A stretch of 64,000 nt of DNA from Chenopodium formosanum (GCA_024500155.1 CM044858.1:2728001-2792000); one strand, 5' to 3'. Positions 36,408 to 49,152 are shown, numbered from the stretch's first letter. Translations and numbers: made by a program. The notes: generated by a model from the sequence alone, not told the origin.

Positions 36408-36644
36408 CTACCACAGGAAAGCACCCATGGCAAACTTTCTCTTGTGAGCTAAATCACCAGAAACAGGCAGTCCATACTGAGTAAGCAAGCAATCAAGCCT
36501 CCATTCAGGCATGGCTTCGTAGTCGGCTCGACTATACTTGGGGTAATGGACTGGCATTTGAAAGAAATGCATCTGCCATTGCTGCCCTCCTTGCTGCCCA
36601 TTTACACTATTACTATGTTGTTGCCTAGTTGCTACTTGCTCCAT
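36408..36644 (-). CDS. small DUF7722-type plant protein
   Basis: Single exon, 78 aa. The N-terminal third is Gln-rich (low complexity) and the rest holds FFQMPVHYPKYSRADYEAM, then PEWRLDCLL, YGLP and a final KFAMGAFLW. I recognise this as the DUF7722 family of short plant proteins, whose function is unknown to me; assignment is from memory of that motif. The ATG at 36644 follows a good TATA box (36721-36729) by about 75 nt, which supports a real, independently transcribed gene. No signal peptide or membrane segment is visible. Confidence 0.8.
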   Translation of the reverse strand: MEQVATRQQHSNSVNGQQGGQQWQMHFFQMPVHYPKYSRADYEAMPEWRLDCLLTQYGLPVSGDLAHKRKFAMGAFLW

Positions 36645-36700
36645 ATTGTATGTATTTTCTTTCTCCTTACACTACTTGATCTCTCTTCTAGTATAGTTTA

Positions 36701-36729
36701 CATGCATGAAATGTGATCTATTATATATA
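36701..36729 (-). promoter_or_regulatory. TATA box and RY element upstream of the DUF7722 gene
   Basis: On the minus strand TATATATAA (36729-36721) is a strong TATA box, with a CCAAT-like sequence just upstream. The palindrome CATGCATG (36701-36708) is the RY motif bound by B3 factors such as ABI3 and FUS3 in seed genes. It lies between the TATA box and the start codon, so its role is uncertain. Confidence 0.5.
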
Positions 36730-36730
36730 G

Positions 36731-39015
36731 CCAATTTGTGTATGTTTTTTGTGGACATTATGTTATCTTGCCCTACAATTAATATCTTGTGGAGATACCA
36801 AGGCTCGTGATTTTGGTGTCCATCTGTCCAACTAAATTTAGTGCTACACCCCTTAGGGAAGAAATTCATACTTCCTACCTAACTTTTGAAAGGTTTATAA
36901 ACTTTGTTACTCGTATATAGAAAAGTTCATATGTACAAGTTAGGAATATCACAGATGTTACCTGCTACTAGGTAAAGTAAAAGTATAGAGACATAAAATA
37001 TAATAACACGTATGATATATGGAGTTTAGACAACCTTAACAGTCATATTAAAATAAACTAGACTATGAATCTAGATCAAAATAATAAATTAAGGCTATGA
37101 AAGTTCAATTATTAGTTAGTACTGTTTAGAAAGTTTGTGGTGCTAAGATGATCTAAACATTGTATTGGTGGAATGGTGGTTGAGTAACAGTAGATGTTTA
37201 ATCTGTCGCTTGGAGCTTGCTATGGTCAGATTGGTCACCAAGTCAACTAGTGTTATATTATATGGCATTAAGAGTGATTGACTATAAATCTTCAATAAAA
37301 AATAACGCTAGATCATCTCCATTAGTGAGACGTATTTGAGTTTAAAAACTAATTGTAATTGAAGTATATTTTATTTTAAACCTTTGATGGTGAAACTCAT
37401 GCTCAATTGTCTCTTCTATTTGTTTATAAGTGTATAGAATAACGTTTCACTTCTTCTCGAACAAGAGATATTCAAAATTTCTCTATGAATAGATCACATA
37501 TAACAGTGATTTCAACCTACTGTATTAGACAATCATTTTAAATTTTTTTAACACTCTTCATTGTAAATGATTCACAATGATTCACGTAAAAGTGAAGTCG
37601 CGCCTCCTATTAGCCTATTAGGTGATAGGCCTCATCTTTTGGAGTTGCTCAATCCAATGAGATCATAATTTACTTACATATTGACCACTAAAATAATTCA
37701 ATTCCTTCAAAAAAAAAAATAATAAAAGAAATAAAATAAAATTAAGGGGGCAAAGGCTTGGAGAATCGGAGTTTGCTCAACCCAAGGAGATCAATATCAA
37801 TATCACAATTCACAATATGTATGAATGCGACAGACCACCAATCAATTTTGAGTACATACGGTCTACGGAGTATAAATATTTCTCCTTAAAATAATACAGC
37901 CCGACATCTAAATTGCAAAATCAGCAAATATTGAAAATTATAGGCCACAAAACTTGGTTTGGGGCCTTGATGTTTCTTCTTTTAGTTATAACCACCAGTT
38001 CACCGCTAACCTTTCCACATCACTTCCATCATTGCAAGATCTGACTTTTAGCCTATCTCCAATTCAAATGACCCGATTATATTGGATCTGATTTTTATTA
38101 TCCGATTAAACTTTAACCTTATTTGTATACGAATTCTAAATAAAGAAAACTATTAAACGAGTCTTTAAATTCATATAAATGCAATATATTCATAAACGGA
38201 GTAAAAAGATGTGGTCGTATTTTTGGAATATAGCCTTACTTTGTGTACATTCGCATGTCCTTCAATGTCTAGAGTAAAGAGGTGTGTACAAATTAATTAA
38301 GCATATGTTTACAAAGGTTTTTAACGGTGCTAGATCAGTAGATTGAGTTGGCTAACATGAGAGCGATAATGTCAATACAAATCACTAATTTTAAAAAATG
38401 AATATAGATTTTGTATTCTACAATTTGAGCTTGAATATGGAATTGTAACTTTGTAAGGTCTTCCACCCTACTAATGCAAACTTTTAACATCGTCGTCCTA
38501 TAATGTGTTATCATAAAAAATGAACAAATATGGTTCATAAAATGCACGTTAGAAAGGTATATATAGAAACTATTTCCTATCCATGTCTTTGGCTGAAATT
38601 CAGCAATGAAAGCAAGGTTGAGGGCAGTTGGTGCATTGCTAAAATTAGAATCAGAGGAAAGATCCCAAAAATTGGCAGAAAGAAAGAAATTATGCAGGTA
38701 GCTTCAATTTTGTATCTGCATGAAACCCAGGTAGCTTTAACTGACAAATTCTGGTTTATAATCTTGCTGTTATTCTGGAAATAGACAGTTGCAACTCTTC
38801 CAAGGCCAATTCACCTTTACCTGTTTCAGTAGAAAGTTGGTAAGAGATACAGGAAGCTTTGTGTACATGTATATGCAGTAGTTTGGTTAAAATTCATTTA
38901 AAATTGCATTCGAATCATTCGAAGCCAGTTTGACAGACACAGTATCAACAGAAACATCTGTCAAATAAGAGCAATAAGATCCAAGGGTATGTAATCTTTT
39001 CAATACCCAGGAATG
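36731..39015. other. intergenic, no gene seen
   Basis: AT-rich sequence separating the divergent DUF7722 and kinase-like genes. An 84-codon plus-strand ORF at 38530 resembles nothing I know. No inverted repeats with target duplications were found. Confidence 0.6.
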
Positions 39016-39021
39016 TCTAAC

Positions 39022-39029
39022 TATAAATA
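39022..39029 (+). promoter_or_regulatory. TATA box of the kinase-like gene
   Basis: TATAAATA lies 92 nt before the ATG at 39121. A start site about 30 nt downstream would give a leader of roughly 65-70 nt. Confidence 0.55.
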
Positions 39030-39120
39030 ACAATTCAAGTTGCAACATCACAGACCCATTTCATGTTAATACAAATTACACACAATTCATCAGCCTGCTA
39101 ATATCATAAGAATCTAGGGA

Positions 39121-41625
39121 ATGGAGCAATTCCGGCAGGTTGGTGAAGTTCTGGGGAGTCTGAAGGCGTTGATGGTATTCCAACATCACATTCAAATCAA
39201 TAAAAGGCAATGCTGTTTTCTCCTTGATGCTTTTACCTTGGCATATGAGATGATTGCAGATGAAATGAGAAGCAACTTGAGATTTGAAGAGAAGCATAAA
39301 AAATGGAAAGTCCTTGAACAACCCTTCAAGGAGCTCTACAAGATACTGCGAGAAGCTGAGGCATATGTAAGAAACTGCTTCGAGAGCAAGAATTGGTGGG
39401 CCAAAGCCATAACATTATACCAAAATCGGGACAGTATAGAATTCCATATTCATAACCTTCTTTGCTGCATTCCAATTGTTATTGAAGCAATAGAAACAGC
39501 TGGAGAATTATCCAGCTGGGACGATGATCAGATCAATAAAAGGAGACTCGTGTGGTCAAGGAAATATCAAAATGAATGGAATGATCCAAAGCTTTTTCGA
39601 TGGAAATTCGGGAAACAATACGTGGTTAGTGAAGAAATCTGCAATCGGATTGATGAAGTTTGTAAGGAAGATCGATGGATTTTACTAGATAAAATCCGGC
39701 AAAAAAGAATACCTGAAAGTCCTGGATCAACAAAGTACAGTCAACAGCTCATGAATCTTCTCTTGAAAAATCTGGACGAGGCAGGTTCCTTGAATGGAAA
39801 GCTCTTACCATGCTCAGTCTTGCTGAATTCAAAAGACTACCAAGTGAGAAAGAGGCTGGGAAATGGAGGCGAATACAAAGAAATCTTTTGGTTGGGTGAA
39901 ACCTTTGTTCTTCGACATATCAAAGGAGACATAGAGCCTTTGATTCCGGAATTATCTCAACTATTATCGCTTTCATTTATACTACAGTTTCTTTGTGGTT
40001 TCATGGATGATGAAAAGAAAGAGTGTTTCTTGGTCACAGAGCAAATGAGCAGGAATCTCAGTATCCTTGTTAAGGAATTTTGTGGCCCGAGAAAGCGCAT
40101 TCCACTAGCTCTTCCTGTTGCCCTAGACATAATGCTTCAGATAGCAAGAGGCATAGAGTATCTTCACTCAAAAAAAATATACCATGGGGATTTAAAACCT
40201 TCAAACATTCTTGCCGAAGTAAGAACTATTTGTTCTGAGGGATTTATCCATGTAAAAGTTACAAGATTTGGTCTATCATCAGTGACAAGGCACTCTCAGA
40301 ATAATTCAAACCCAAGTGAGGAACTGTCATTCATTTGGCATGCCCCAGAAGTCTTAACAGAGCAAGAAGAATCAAATGGTGCAACTGATGATGCAAAATA
40401 CACAGAGAAGTCTGATGTGTACAGCTTTGGTATGATATGTTTTGAACTTCTCACCGGAAAAGTCCCATTTGAAGATTCCCATCTTCAAGGAGAAAAGATG
40501 AGTCGAAATATTAGAGTTGGGGAAAGGCCACTCTTTCCACACCACTGCCCTAAATATTTGACAAATTTTATTAAGAGATGTTGGCATACAGACCCAGATC
40601 AGCGGCCAACTTTCTCATCCATTTGCAGGATACTTCGTTATATCAAAAGGTTCCTCATGATGAACTCAGACTACAGCCACCCAGATACCCCTCTTCCTCT
40701 TATTGATTACTGTGATATTGAGTCAGGGTTTCTAAAGAAATTTTCTTCTTGGATGAGCAATGAGCCATATCCTGTTTCAGAAATCCCATTTCAGATGTTC
40801 GCCTATCGAGTCATGGAGAGGGAAAAATGTATATCTAATATCAAAGATGCCTCAGAATCTGGCAGTGAAGCAGCTTCAATATCTGGAGATGATCATGTGA
40901 CAACTGCAGATGATCCTCTTCTATCTATCACGGAAAGGAAGAATCCAATTCCTGATGATAATACAAAAAGGAGGCTTTCATTAAATAGTAGATTGGCAGA
41001 TTCAAAAGCAAATAAATTTCCAGGTATGCTTACACCAACCACTATATTTCAGTAATGTCTCCCTAAACATATTGTCATTGGACCATACTATTACCCCCAG
41101 AGAGAGAGAAAGAGAGAGAGCGGGGGGAGGCCGGGAGAGAGAGAGAGAGAGAAAGGATAAGAGAAAATGAAGCAAAGACAGAAGGAAAAGAAACTAAAAC
41201 TCTAGTTACAAGAGAGCTCACCACAAATCAGCTTAAACTGCTATGTTAGCTTAAGTATTTCCATAAGCATCTACATTTCAACTTGAAAGGCGTAATTAAT
41301 GCTTATAGATTACATCACATATAAATCTAATGTTAAAAGTAAATTCCTTGGAAGACATAAAAAAAAAGTGACAGTCCAACCATTGGAATGGTGATTTATT
41401 AATGGAGAAAAACTAAGTCATAAATCAAAGGTTTCTGCTAGTAGAACATAAAAGAACATCATTTATTTGTTTGGTATTACAGGAACACAAAAGGGACAAT
41501 CTCTAAGACCTCCTCAACTTTTACGTTGTTCACGTAGTATGCAGTTTACACCTGATAACCACATGCTTCTAGCGAATTCCCGGATCCGGAGGAAGTCTGG
41601 CCATGCATCAGATTCTGAGCTATAA
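39121..41625 (+). CDS. DUF1221 kinase-like protein, probable pseudokinase
   Basis: Two exons, 39121-41023 and 41483-41625, joined CCA-G/GA in frame, giving 681 aa. The unspliced frame would stop at 41055 after reading 10 intron codons; splicing adds a Lys/Arg- and Ser-rich tail ending SGHASDSEL. Residues about 1-235 match the plant DUF1221 region (MEQFRQVGEVLGSL start). Residues about 240-510 match a protein kinase fold, with HGDLKPSN in the catalytic loop (355-362) and APE (408-410). The usual VAIK Lys is replaced (FVLRH, 263-266), HRD is HGD, and DFG is RFG (382-384). Loss of both the Lys and the Mg-binding Asp argues for a pseudokinase, though some atypical kinases remain active. Family members have been annotated as light-sensor kinase-like, a similarity-based name. 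Confidence 0.88.
41098..41155 (+). repeat. (GA)n simple repeat
   Basis: GAGA tracts broken by a G-rich core (GCGGGGGGAGGCCGGG) inside the single intron of the kinase-like gene. Confidence 0.8.
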
Positions 41626-43240
41626 GCCTATAATAAGCAATTAGGCTGCCAAAATTTTTTTGACAACCAAGAGAACACAGCCAAATCTGTGTGTTGCCAA
41701 AGCTTATAAGTTTGGTTTCTAATTGATTTTTAATCTATATGTTTTTCTTTATATATATTGGTTTCATTTTTGTTTAAAACACATTTACATACACTGTAAA
41801 TAGAAAAGGTACACTGTAAATAGAAAAAAGTAATTCAACACAGCTTCATTAGTTCTTTTAGATTTTAAATAAAAAATATTTAATGTTTGATTTCTGAATT
41901 ATAATTAAAAATCACAAATTTACTTCTTGCTTAGGTATCTGAAACAAACAGAATATGCTTCCATTTGCCCAAAAAAGAGCTGCTACTAGCCACTAGGGAT
42001 GGGGTAGTAACAACTAACAAGCATAGTTAGCTCAGTCAAGGCATTGGCAAACTTCTAGGACCTTTTACTGTGTAATCTTTTATAGTATTTCAATATTTCA
42101 TAACATAATGTCCATGTAAATAAAGACAGGGCAGAAATAATACGACCAGAAGATGTCCAATAACAAATTTCCCTAGAATTTATACACTAAGATACTGTTG
42201 ATTGCAGACAGATAAATATGATTAAAAGTACTTCGTAATTACTAATTATATTTATATTTAGAAAATAATATAAATAGGTAGGAAAAGAACTTGGAACATA
42301 TACTCTTTAAATGGATAACCACTAACCAGAGAATAAATACCTGCTAGAGTGATACATAGTTCAAATTTGTGAAATTCCCAGCAGAGCTTTAATACAGCAT
42401 CTGATAACCTTCCCAGACACCTGCGATTCAAAAATAAATAATTGTAAATTCAAAATGAATAGATATAGAAAAACAAGAAAGAAAAAAAGTCTCTTGTCAG
42501 GAAACAGAACATACATACCTAAGGTACAGCTATGGGCGCCTGCAAATAGCAAAACAGGCAGCTGATTTTACTGGAGCATCTTAAATTCTTTTCAAAGAAG
42601 CTCCTCGGTGGATATTCAATTGAACATGTAAGTTAAGCTCTACAAAGTGTTTACAGTGTCAACTTCCAGAGAGGTCTCTTCTTTCCTATGATCCTCAGGC
42701 CGAGACAATAAATAATAGAGGACCAAAACTTAAAGAACACAACACTCCCTAACAAGCAGCGTACTGGAAGGAAATATCACAATAAATGACAAGAGACCTT
42801 TCATATTGTTGGATATTGAAAAGAGAAGCTTTCAACATCAAATAGCTACTCCCCAAATTTCCAGTTATATAACTGAGATGAAAGGATCACAACTCAACCA
42901 CCGTACAGGAAGCCTTCAGCAAGAGCACTACTTTATCTCCTTTGAGCCACTGGTTTACTTGTCATGAATAACAGTTCATTTATGGAAAACCTTACAGCCT
43001 GATACCATCCAAACCCAAAGAAAGTCAATTTTTACTCCCTATCTCCTCGCTAGTCTTTACTGACTTTTTGCTAAAATTATGACCATAACTGAATCTCTTC
43101 CCTCGATTGTCTAATGAAACTTGATTCTCAAGCTTCTTTTGATTTGTTCGCTGCTATTTTATTAAAAAATTATGCCACCACTGACAAGCAAACATATTCC
43201 CAATATGGACTCATACTGATGAAGAAGCATTCGAAATTTT
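41626..43240. other. intergenic between convergent kinase-like and SPA1 genes
   Basis: AT-rich, with no convincing ORF; includes the 3' untranslated parts of both genes. Nothing else identified. Confidence 0.55.
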
Positions 43241-43245
43241 ATTAA

Positions 43246-43577
43246 TTACACCAGTTGCAATAACCTTATGCTTCCACTTGAATTAGCAGCAAGGACTGTG
43301 TTTGATTTGCTTCTCCAACAGACACTTGATACAAAAAGTCCATCATCCTCTCTAACCTCATGCTGAGACAAAGGATTGATGGAACTAAGTTTGTAAGAGG
43401 TGATTGGCATTGGCAAGGATTTGTAGTAAGTGAAAACCTGCAAGGGAAAGAAATATTGAGTCATTATGCTGACTGAGTAGAAGTGTAGAACAACAATGGA
43501 TACATGACGCATGAAGGTCCAAGAGACATCCATCATTTAAAAGCTTCAAAGTTTGACAAATTCAAGCTAGTGAAGAA

Positions 43578-43624
<47 letters not shown>

Positions 43625-46600
43625 CTCTCAACACATAAAGCTACTGACTCGAGATATGAAAAAGTCCAACCACTAAGATTTAATGTATTTGTTATTCAAA
43701 ATTCCAGGATAAGACATGAATATACGATGGGACTTCCAAAGTTAAAGCTATCCTGAATCTCATTTAAAGTTTACAATTGCCAAGTCACCTCTATGCAGAA
43801 GGGAATTTATAAAATTCATCCTTTGTCATATGAACAGTCAACCATGTCTTACCATACAGGCATACACCTGTCTTACCCTAGAAGTACTCTGGTTCATATC
43901 TAAGCAATCAACTCCAGGCTAAGGATTTTCATTATGTTTTGCATTCTTCCATGGTGCCCATAAAACAACGCTGAACTGCTCATGGACTGACTTTGTCTAT
44001 GAGTTTGTTCTAGAAGAGATTGTTCCAAAGCCAAAATTGCAATTTCATCAATTAGGAAGTACGAAAATTTAGAGCAACTAATATAAAGATCACAAGACAT
44101 AATGTGTATCAATCAAGATGATATAAAATGTAATTTCTCTGTTCCAAATTAGATAACACGTTTCTTTATCACGTTTGCCAATGCAAAAATAATCAAAAAT
44201 ATCTTTAATTATACTATTGTAAAAATACTCAAAATTGAATTTTAATTAAGTACACATTGAAATGAATTTAACAAAATCCCACATGACTGGTTTTTTTTTT
44301 TGGTTTGTATCCATAAATCACTCATGCCAGTCAAAGCAGAGTATATAAGTGTCAAAAGTCAAAATGTGTCATTTAATTTGGACCAAATGTGGTACATCAA
44401 AGATCAAACGGCACCAAATACCTAAAACTAAAATACCTCATTGCTTTCGGAGCCACACGCTATGTATCCATCCGAAACAGCCAAGCCTACAAAATGCTGC
44501 AAAGACAAAAGAAATAATTTAGGAAACTAAGGAAGTGACTGAGGCAATCAGAAATGTACTGGGTAAAATATGTGTGGAAATCTTCTTATTAGTATGACCA
44601 CTAAAGGTTAAATGACAAGCATCTGAGGACATGCCAGATAAACTTGTTTTATTAAGATCCCAGAGCTTTAACGTATTGTCTGTTGAAGCAGAAACCAGTG
44701 TTCCAGAATCCATGAATTTGACATAGCTAACAGTCTTCTCATGACCAGCTAATGTACACCAAGGGATTCTCATGTGCCGAAGATCATAGCCATAAATCTT
44801 ATGGTCAGCAGAACCAAACATCAAAAGATGAGAAGAGTAAGGGGAGAATTGTACGCAGCAGACATTGGCAGGACTCCAGATGGTACAGGTTGATCTTTTC
44901 TGCAAAAAAATAAGATTATCAACGTTAAAGATAGTCAAAATTAAAAGTTCCTAGAAAAGAGAAGCAACATATACTCTCAGATTCAGCATAACAATACTGA
45001 AATTATGAAGGGGGAATAAAAAAGTAATACTTCATTAGTACTCCAGAGTTTCACAGAGCAATCGTCACTTCCACTGGCATACATTGTTGGGTCAATTCGT
45101 GAAAAGTCAATTGACCAAGCCCTTTTCTGATGTTCAGTGTGCTGTGAATACGACACGCCGGTGCTTGCATCCCACACCTAAATTTCATTTATGGAAATTG
45201 AACATCATGTGATGTTTAATAGCTTTTATGTATATATGCATAGTGAAGAAAAAAACAAAGTGTAACCACCTGGACAACACCATCATAATCAGTTGAAGCC
45301 AAATAGTTCCGGATGTAGCTGTTCCATGAAATGCAGCTAAGCTTAGATTTATTTCCTATTTCAATCACGGGATAGTGGATATCAATAGTATCATTTGCAA
45401 GAGCAGAATACTCAAATATCTTGATTTTTTTGGATGCTCCAGCTACAGCAATGTATTCTTCATCACGATCAAAGCTCAGAGAGCATATAACATTAGCAGA
45501 GTTTAAAAGATCACCATTCCTTAGAGTTCCACGCAGCTCAAATTTACTATAGCAAGTAAATTTGCAGAGTCCTTCAAAAAATACATCCAACCCACATGCA
45601 GATTCCTGATTTATATTTACCAAATCATTCTGTTTTTGCATCTGAGACCAAGTTTCCCTCCTCTTCAACAAGTCTCTATCTTCTCTACCAGCAACAGCTT
45701 TTGAAGTAGTTTGGTTTCGCAGTAAAAAGTAAGCCTTCTCAAGCTGTGACATATCATCTCTTAATCTATCCTCATTACTACCTGATCTAGTAATAGACTT
45801 GATAAAATCTTGAAGATTGTAGTCTCTTTTAGCACAAAGTGGGGATGCTCTAGAAGAAGGCTTCCCCAATAATCCTTTTATATCAGTTTCTATGCATCTA
45901 ATATCTTCAACTAATTTCATTGCATGGTCCTGCTTCTTCTCTTTTAGAGAAGCTATAAAATCCAGCAGAAGCTCTGACTCCGCCATATTTACATCATCTG
46001 TAAACACTGCCAACTCATCACTAACATTCAACTCTTGGGATCCGCAAAAAAGGTCGGAGTGAAGTACCTCCCTGTTATAAAAGAAAATTTCCAGTCAGAC
46101 ATATGGTACATATTACACCACAAGTCCATAGCATACAAGATGAACACAAAAGCATCAAGTTAGTCATTAACAATATTCACAAGCAGAATGTGTCAATTCC
46201 ATACACCCAAAAGAAGCACAGGCACAAATAGTGCTCTATTCAAGTTTCTCAGGTTTGACTACCCATCCTAGAAAACCCAGAATTTGTTTAACTCCTGCTG
46301 ACATTTGTCAGAATTTTTCACGTCACTGACAGCAGCAAAAAACACTCATTAACTAGGATTGAACTTCTCAATTCCAACAGAGGTACCATATGCAAAATTT
46401 AGGAAGCAATTACAAGACTTGCATATCAGAACATATAGCTGAAAATCCCATCATACTCCTACTACTCCCTCCGTCCACTAATAATAGCCTTACAACATGA
46501 TTTTTGTGACACAATCTTGTCAACCACAATGCAGAGGTGACTTTTTGGGTAAACAGCTGTAAAGTTAACTATAGAATGATAATGTTACACATGGTAAACC

Positions 46601-49152
46601 TAGTGATGTTTTCACATAATAACTACAATTTTTGAAGATTAATGGTCAAAGTTGGTGAACTTATTACCTGCATGTTACAGACAGTATAAATGCAAATGTT
46701 CAACATAAGCTCAATGACATAAAATGATAACGTACTGCAATCCAGATTTCAACTTATATATACAAAATTTAAAACGATTATTTTTTATACCAACCTTTGT
46801 CCAAAATAAAAACAAGGGGGTTACATAATGGGATACCTTATTGTTGGGCGAGATGATGGATTAGGATGGATTAGCCAAAGACAAAATCCAGCTTCTTTTG
46901 GGTTTTCAGACAAAAAGAACGGTGGTAGAATCCGATGTTGCATGTCAAACATTGCAGCACAATGAGTCTCCAACGAATCAAATGAGCAAAGCAACTGTTG
47001 AGAGAGAAGAAATTCAATAAGATCATATTGCCAAAAATCAATCAATCAAAGCCTTAAATCTAATCCCATAAGTGGGGTATCACATTGCCGAAAAAAGAAA
47101 AAAAAAAAAAAGTATATCAAGATGTTACAGTGACTAATACGAAAGCAATCTTCGCTCCTCCATAACAGCAGCCAAGATCTTAGTCAGAGAAATAGTCAGA
47201 GAAATTTACAAATTTGCAATGACGTGTTTCGGGTGGAGATGTTCTGCTGTTATTTTACACATATGGGGGGACTAAAGAGGCGTTTCATGAGGCAAGTGAA
47301 GGTGAAGTTGAGTGAAGTTCAGTACCATTTTCACAAATTTACTCTAGTTTGATTAATTGAGGCATGAAGCTCCATAAAACATTATTTTATAATGATACCC
47401 CTGCCCCAAAATACTTTCCCTTTTCCCCTTGGAGGATCACAAACCCATATGGGTATGACATCATTTTCTTTTTTTTCTTAGGCCAAGGGGGCAAGGGGGA
47501 TGAAGTCATGAAACCAATCTCTAAGCTTCCATGGTAAAAGTTGTGTAGGTCATCAATTCTTGGTGACGAATCACAGGCTTCAACTACAAGAAGTCTGAGG
47601 GAATATGGTGAGCTGCATGGTAATTAAACATTGAATGAAAGGTTAAAAAAACACGCACGCACGCGCGCGCGCACACACACACATACACACACACGCACAC
47701 GCACGCACTCACCCTGAAATGCAAATGAGTGACATAATAATTTCTGTATTTACTCACCTCAAAAAGCAGCAGTCCAAGATTATAAATATTTGAAGAAACT
47801 TTACAATCTTTCTCACCAAGCTCTTCAGGACAAGTATACCACTTCTCCTCCAGCTGGAGATTTGTCAGAGGAGACTTCTCTAACCCAGTAGCCCCATGGC
47901 TCATCATGCTCAAAGTCCTGTTATCGGGATAATAAGAAACAGATGAGCTACCTATATCATATTTGGTTTCTCGAACTGTAGCAGTCCTAACCCCTGTTAC
48001 TAAGGAGGTTGAAAATGCATGATTATGGACTTTCACGACTTTCTGTTGCTTCAGATCAGAGGTACAGAAAGAACTGATATCTTCTTCTGGGAGCCTTTTC
48101 TTGCAACCAGCAAAGGATTTAGGAACATGCAAGTCCATCTGGGTTGATGAGCCAATGTAATTTAGCTCATTTGATGGATTTATAACAAAATATGATGGCC
48201 GCAATTGTTGTAGGACAACACCTTGAGAGTGTGCTGAATCTACAAGCTCAGCAATTTTCTTGAAAAAATTAAGGCTTTCAGCCTTGTTCTTCACACGATG
48301 ACCAGGCTTAAGCCATTCTCTCAAGTCAACTCCATCATGGTTTACAATCCCACTGCTGCAAGGCCTGCAACGTAGCAAGGGCTGCATTTGGTCATCAGAA
48401 GTCATGCCTGATGTATTTAACCTCCTTCCATAACTCTCAAAATTGCCATCAAGCCCATCATTGTCCAGATTGATCTCATCTCCTAGCCGCCCATCAATGA
48501 CCCCTTTACCCTTAGCAGTTTTCTTCCCAAAAAAATGTGAGAAACTTGACGTGGATAAAATTCTCAATCTAGCATCCTGAGGAAGCAATGCACTTTCGGT
48601 ATTGAGATTCTTTCCATGCAATACATCCGAGTACACTCTTCCTGCTTCATCAACTTGTTTGGTCTTCAGATGCCTCATATTCCATGCATCAATATCACCT
48701 TTCCTGGAATTCTCTTTAATGCTAACCATAAGCTTATCCTTAGCTCTTGAAAGTGAATCTCTTCGAGGTATTGTATTCCTAGGGCCAGCTACCATCTGAG
48801 ACAAATGTGGCCAGTGACCCTTCTTCATATGCGCATCTTTACTGCTAGAAAAATTGGATATATCTAAGACATGGTCCTTGTTATGTTCGAATTTCAAATT
48901 ATTACCTACATGGCCTGTTTGCGCAGGTGACTGGGGGCCAGCATAAGACAACTCCAACCCTGGAATTCTCATTCCAAATTGCTCTGAATCATTGCTTCCT
49001 ATTGTATCAGTACAATTATGTTCTGTAGTCCCCTGCAACTGACTTCTCACTGAATCATAAATGACTGGTGAAGCCAACTTAGGGCAGTCCTCCTGCTTCA
49101 ATGGAGAATCTGAACTATCCATTTCGATCTCTTCTAGATCATTAGCAGCCAT
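43246..49152 (-). CDS. SPA1: SPA1 (suppressor of phyA-105), COP1-interacting WD40 protein
   Basis: SPA proteins form the CUL4-COP1/SPA ubiquitin ligase that degrades light-signalling factors such as HY5 in darkness. Exons, 5' to 3': 49152-47758, 46994-46837, 46071-45270, 45177-45031, 44899-44582, 44496-44437, 43437-43246; 3072 nt, 1023 aa (Arabidopsis SPA1 is 1029). Order: long N-terminal region, kinase-like part (about 270-515, with [18 protein letters not shown] and HRILPP), coiled coil (about 545-650), WD40 propeller (about 700-1023, with [21 protein letters not shown] and [12 protein letters not shown]). [14 protein letters not shown] and YYKSLPMP are closer to SPA1 than SPA2-4. The ATG at 49152 is the first in frame after an upstream stop. 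The exon 5/6 junction lacks a GT or GC donor. A 43-base A run lies in intron 6. Confidence 0.92.
43579..43621 (+). repeat. A43 homopolymer
   Basis: Uninterrupted run of A in SPA1 intron 6 (T run in the transcript), about 140 nt upstream of the last exon. Probably length-variable. Confidence 0.85.
44133..44392. mobile_element. decayed Stowaway-like MITE
   Basis: The left end TTTCTCTGTTCCAAATTAGA and the right end, whose complement reads CCACATTTGGTCCAAATTAA, are imperfect inverted repeats flanked by TA (44131-44132, 44393-44394). They resemble worn CTCCCTCTGTCCCAAATTAG-type termini. Inside SPA1 intron 6. Confidence 0.45.
44497..44581 (-). other. SPA1 intron 5 with non-canonical donor (AT-AG)
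   Basis: Exon 5 must end with AATAAGAAG (GHTNKK) and exon 6 begin CATTTTGTAGG ([10 protein letters not shown]) to keep the WD40 repeat. The acceptor TTTGCAG is normal, but the donor side reads ATTTCCACAC; no GT or GC occurs near the junction. The first six bases differ by one from the U12 donor ATATCC, and a U12-like TTCCTTAGT lies 31 nt before the acceptor. Reading through would stop after 17 codons. Confidence 0.6.
46463..46500. mobile_element. truncated Stowaway-type terminus
   Basis: TACTCCCTCCGTCCACTAAT is a typical Stowaway inverted-repeat end, but no matching complementary end is present nearby. It lies in SPA1 intron 2. Confidence 0.4.
47651..47708. repeat. (CA)n/(CG)n alternating purine-pyrimidine tract
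   Basis: About 58 bases of ACGC, GCGC and ACAC units in SPA1 intron 1, some 50 nt after the exon 1 donor. Such tracts can adopt Z-DNA under supercoiling. Read through in the exon 1 frame, it would encode a Val/Cys/Arg run. Confidence 0.85.

Noticed and set aside
38530..38784. 84-codon plus-strand ORF upstream of the kinase-like gene
   Set aside because: No recognisable domain, no promoter or splice context, and its length is not unusual by chance.
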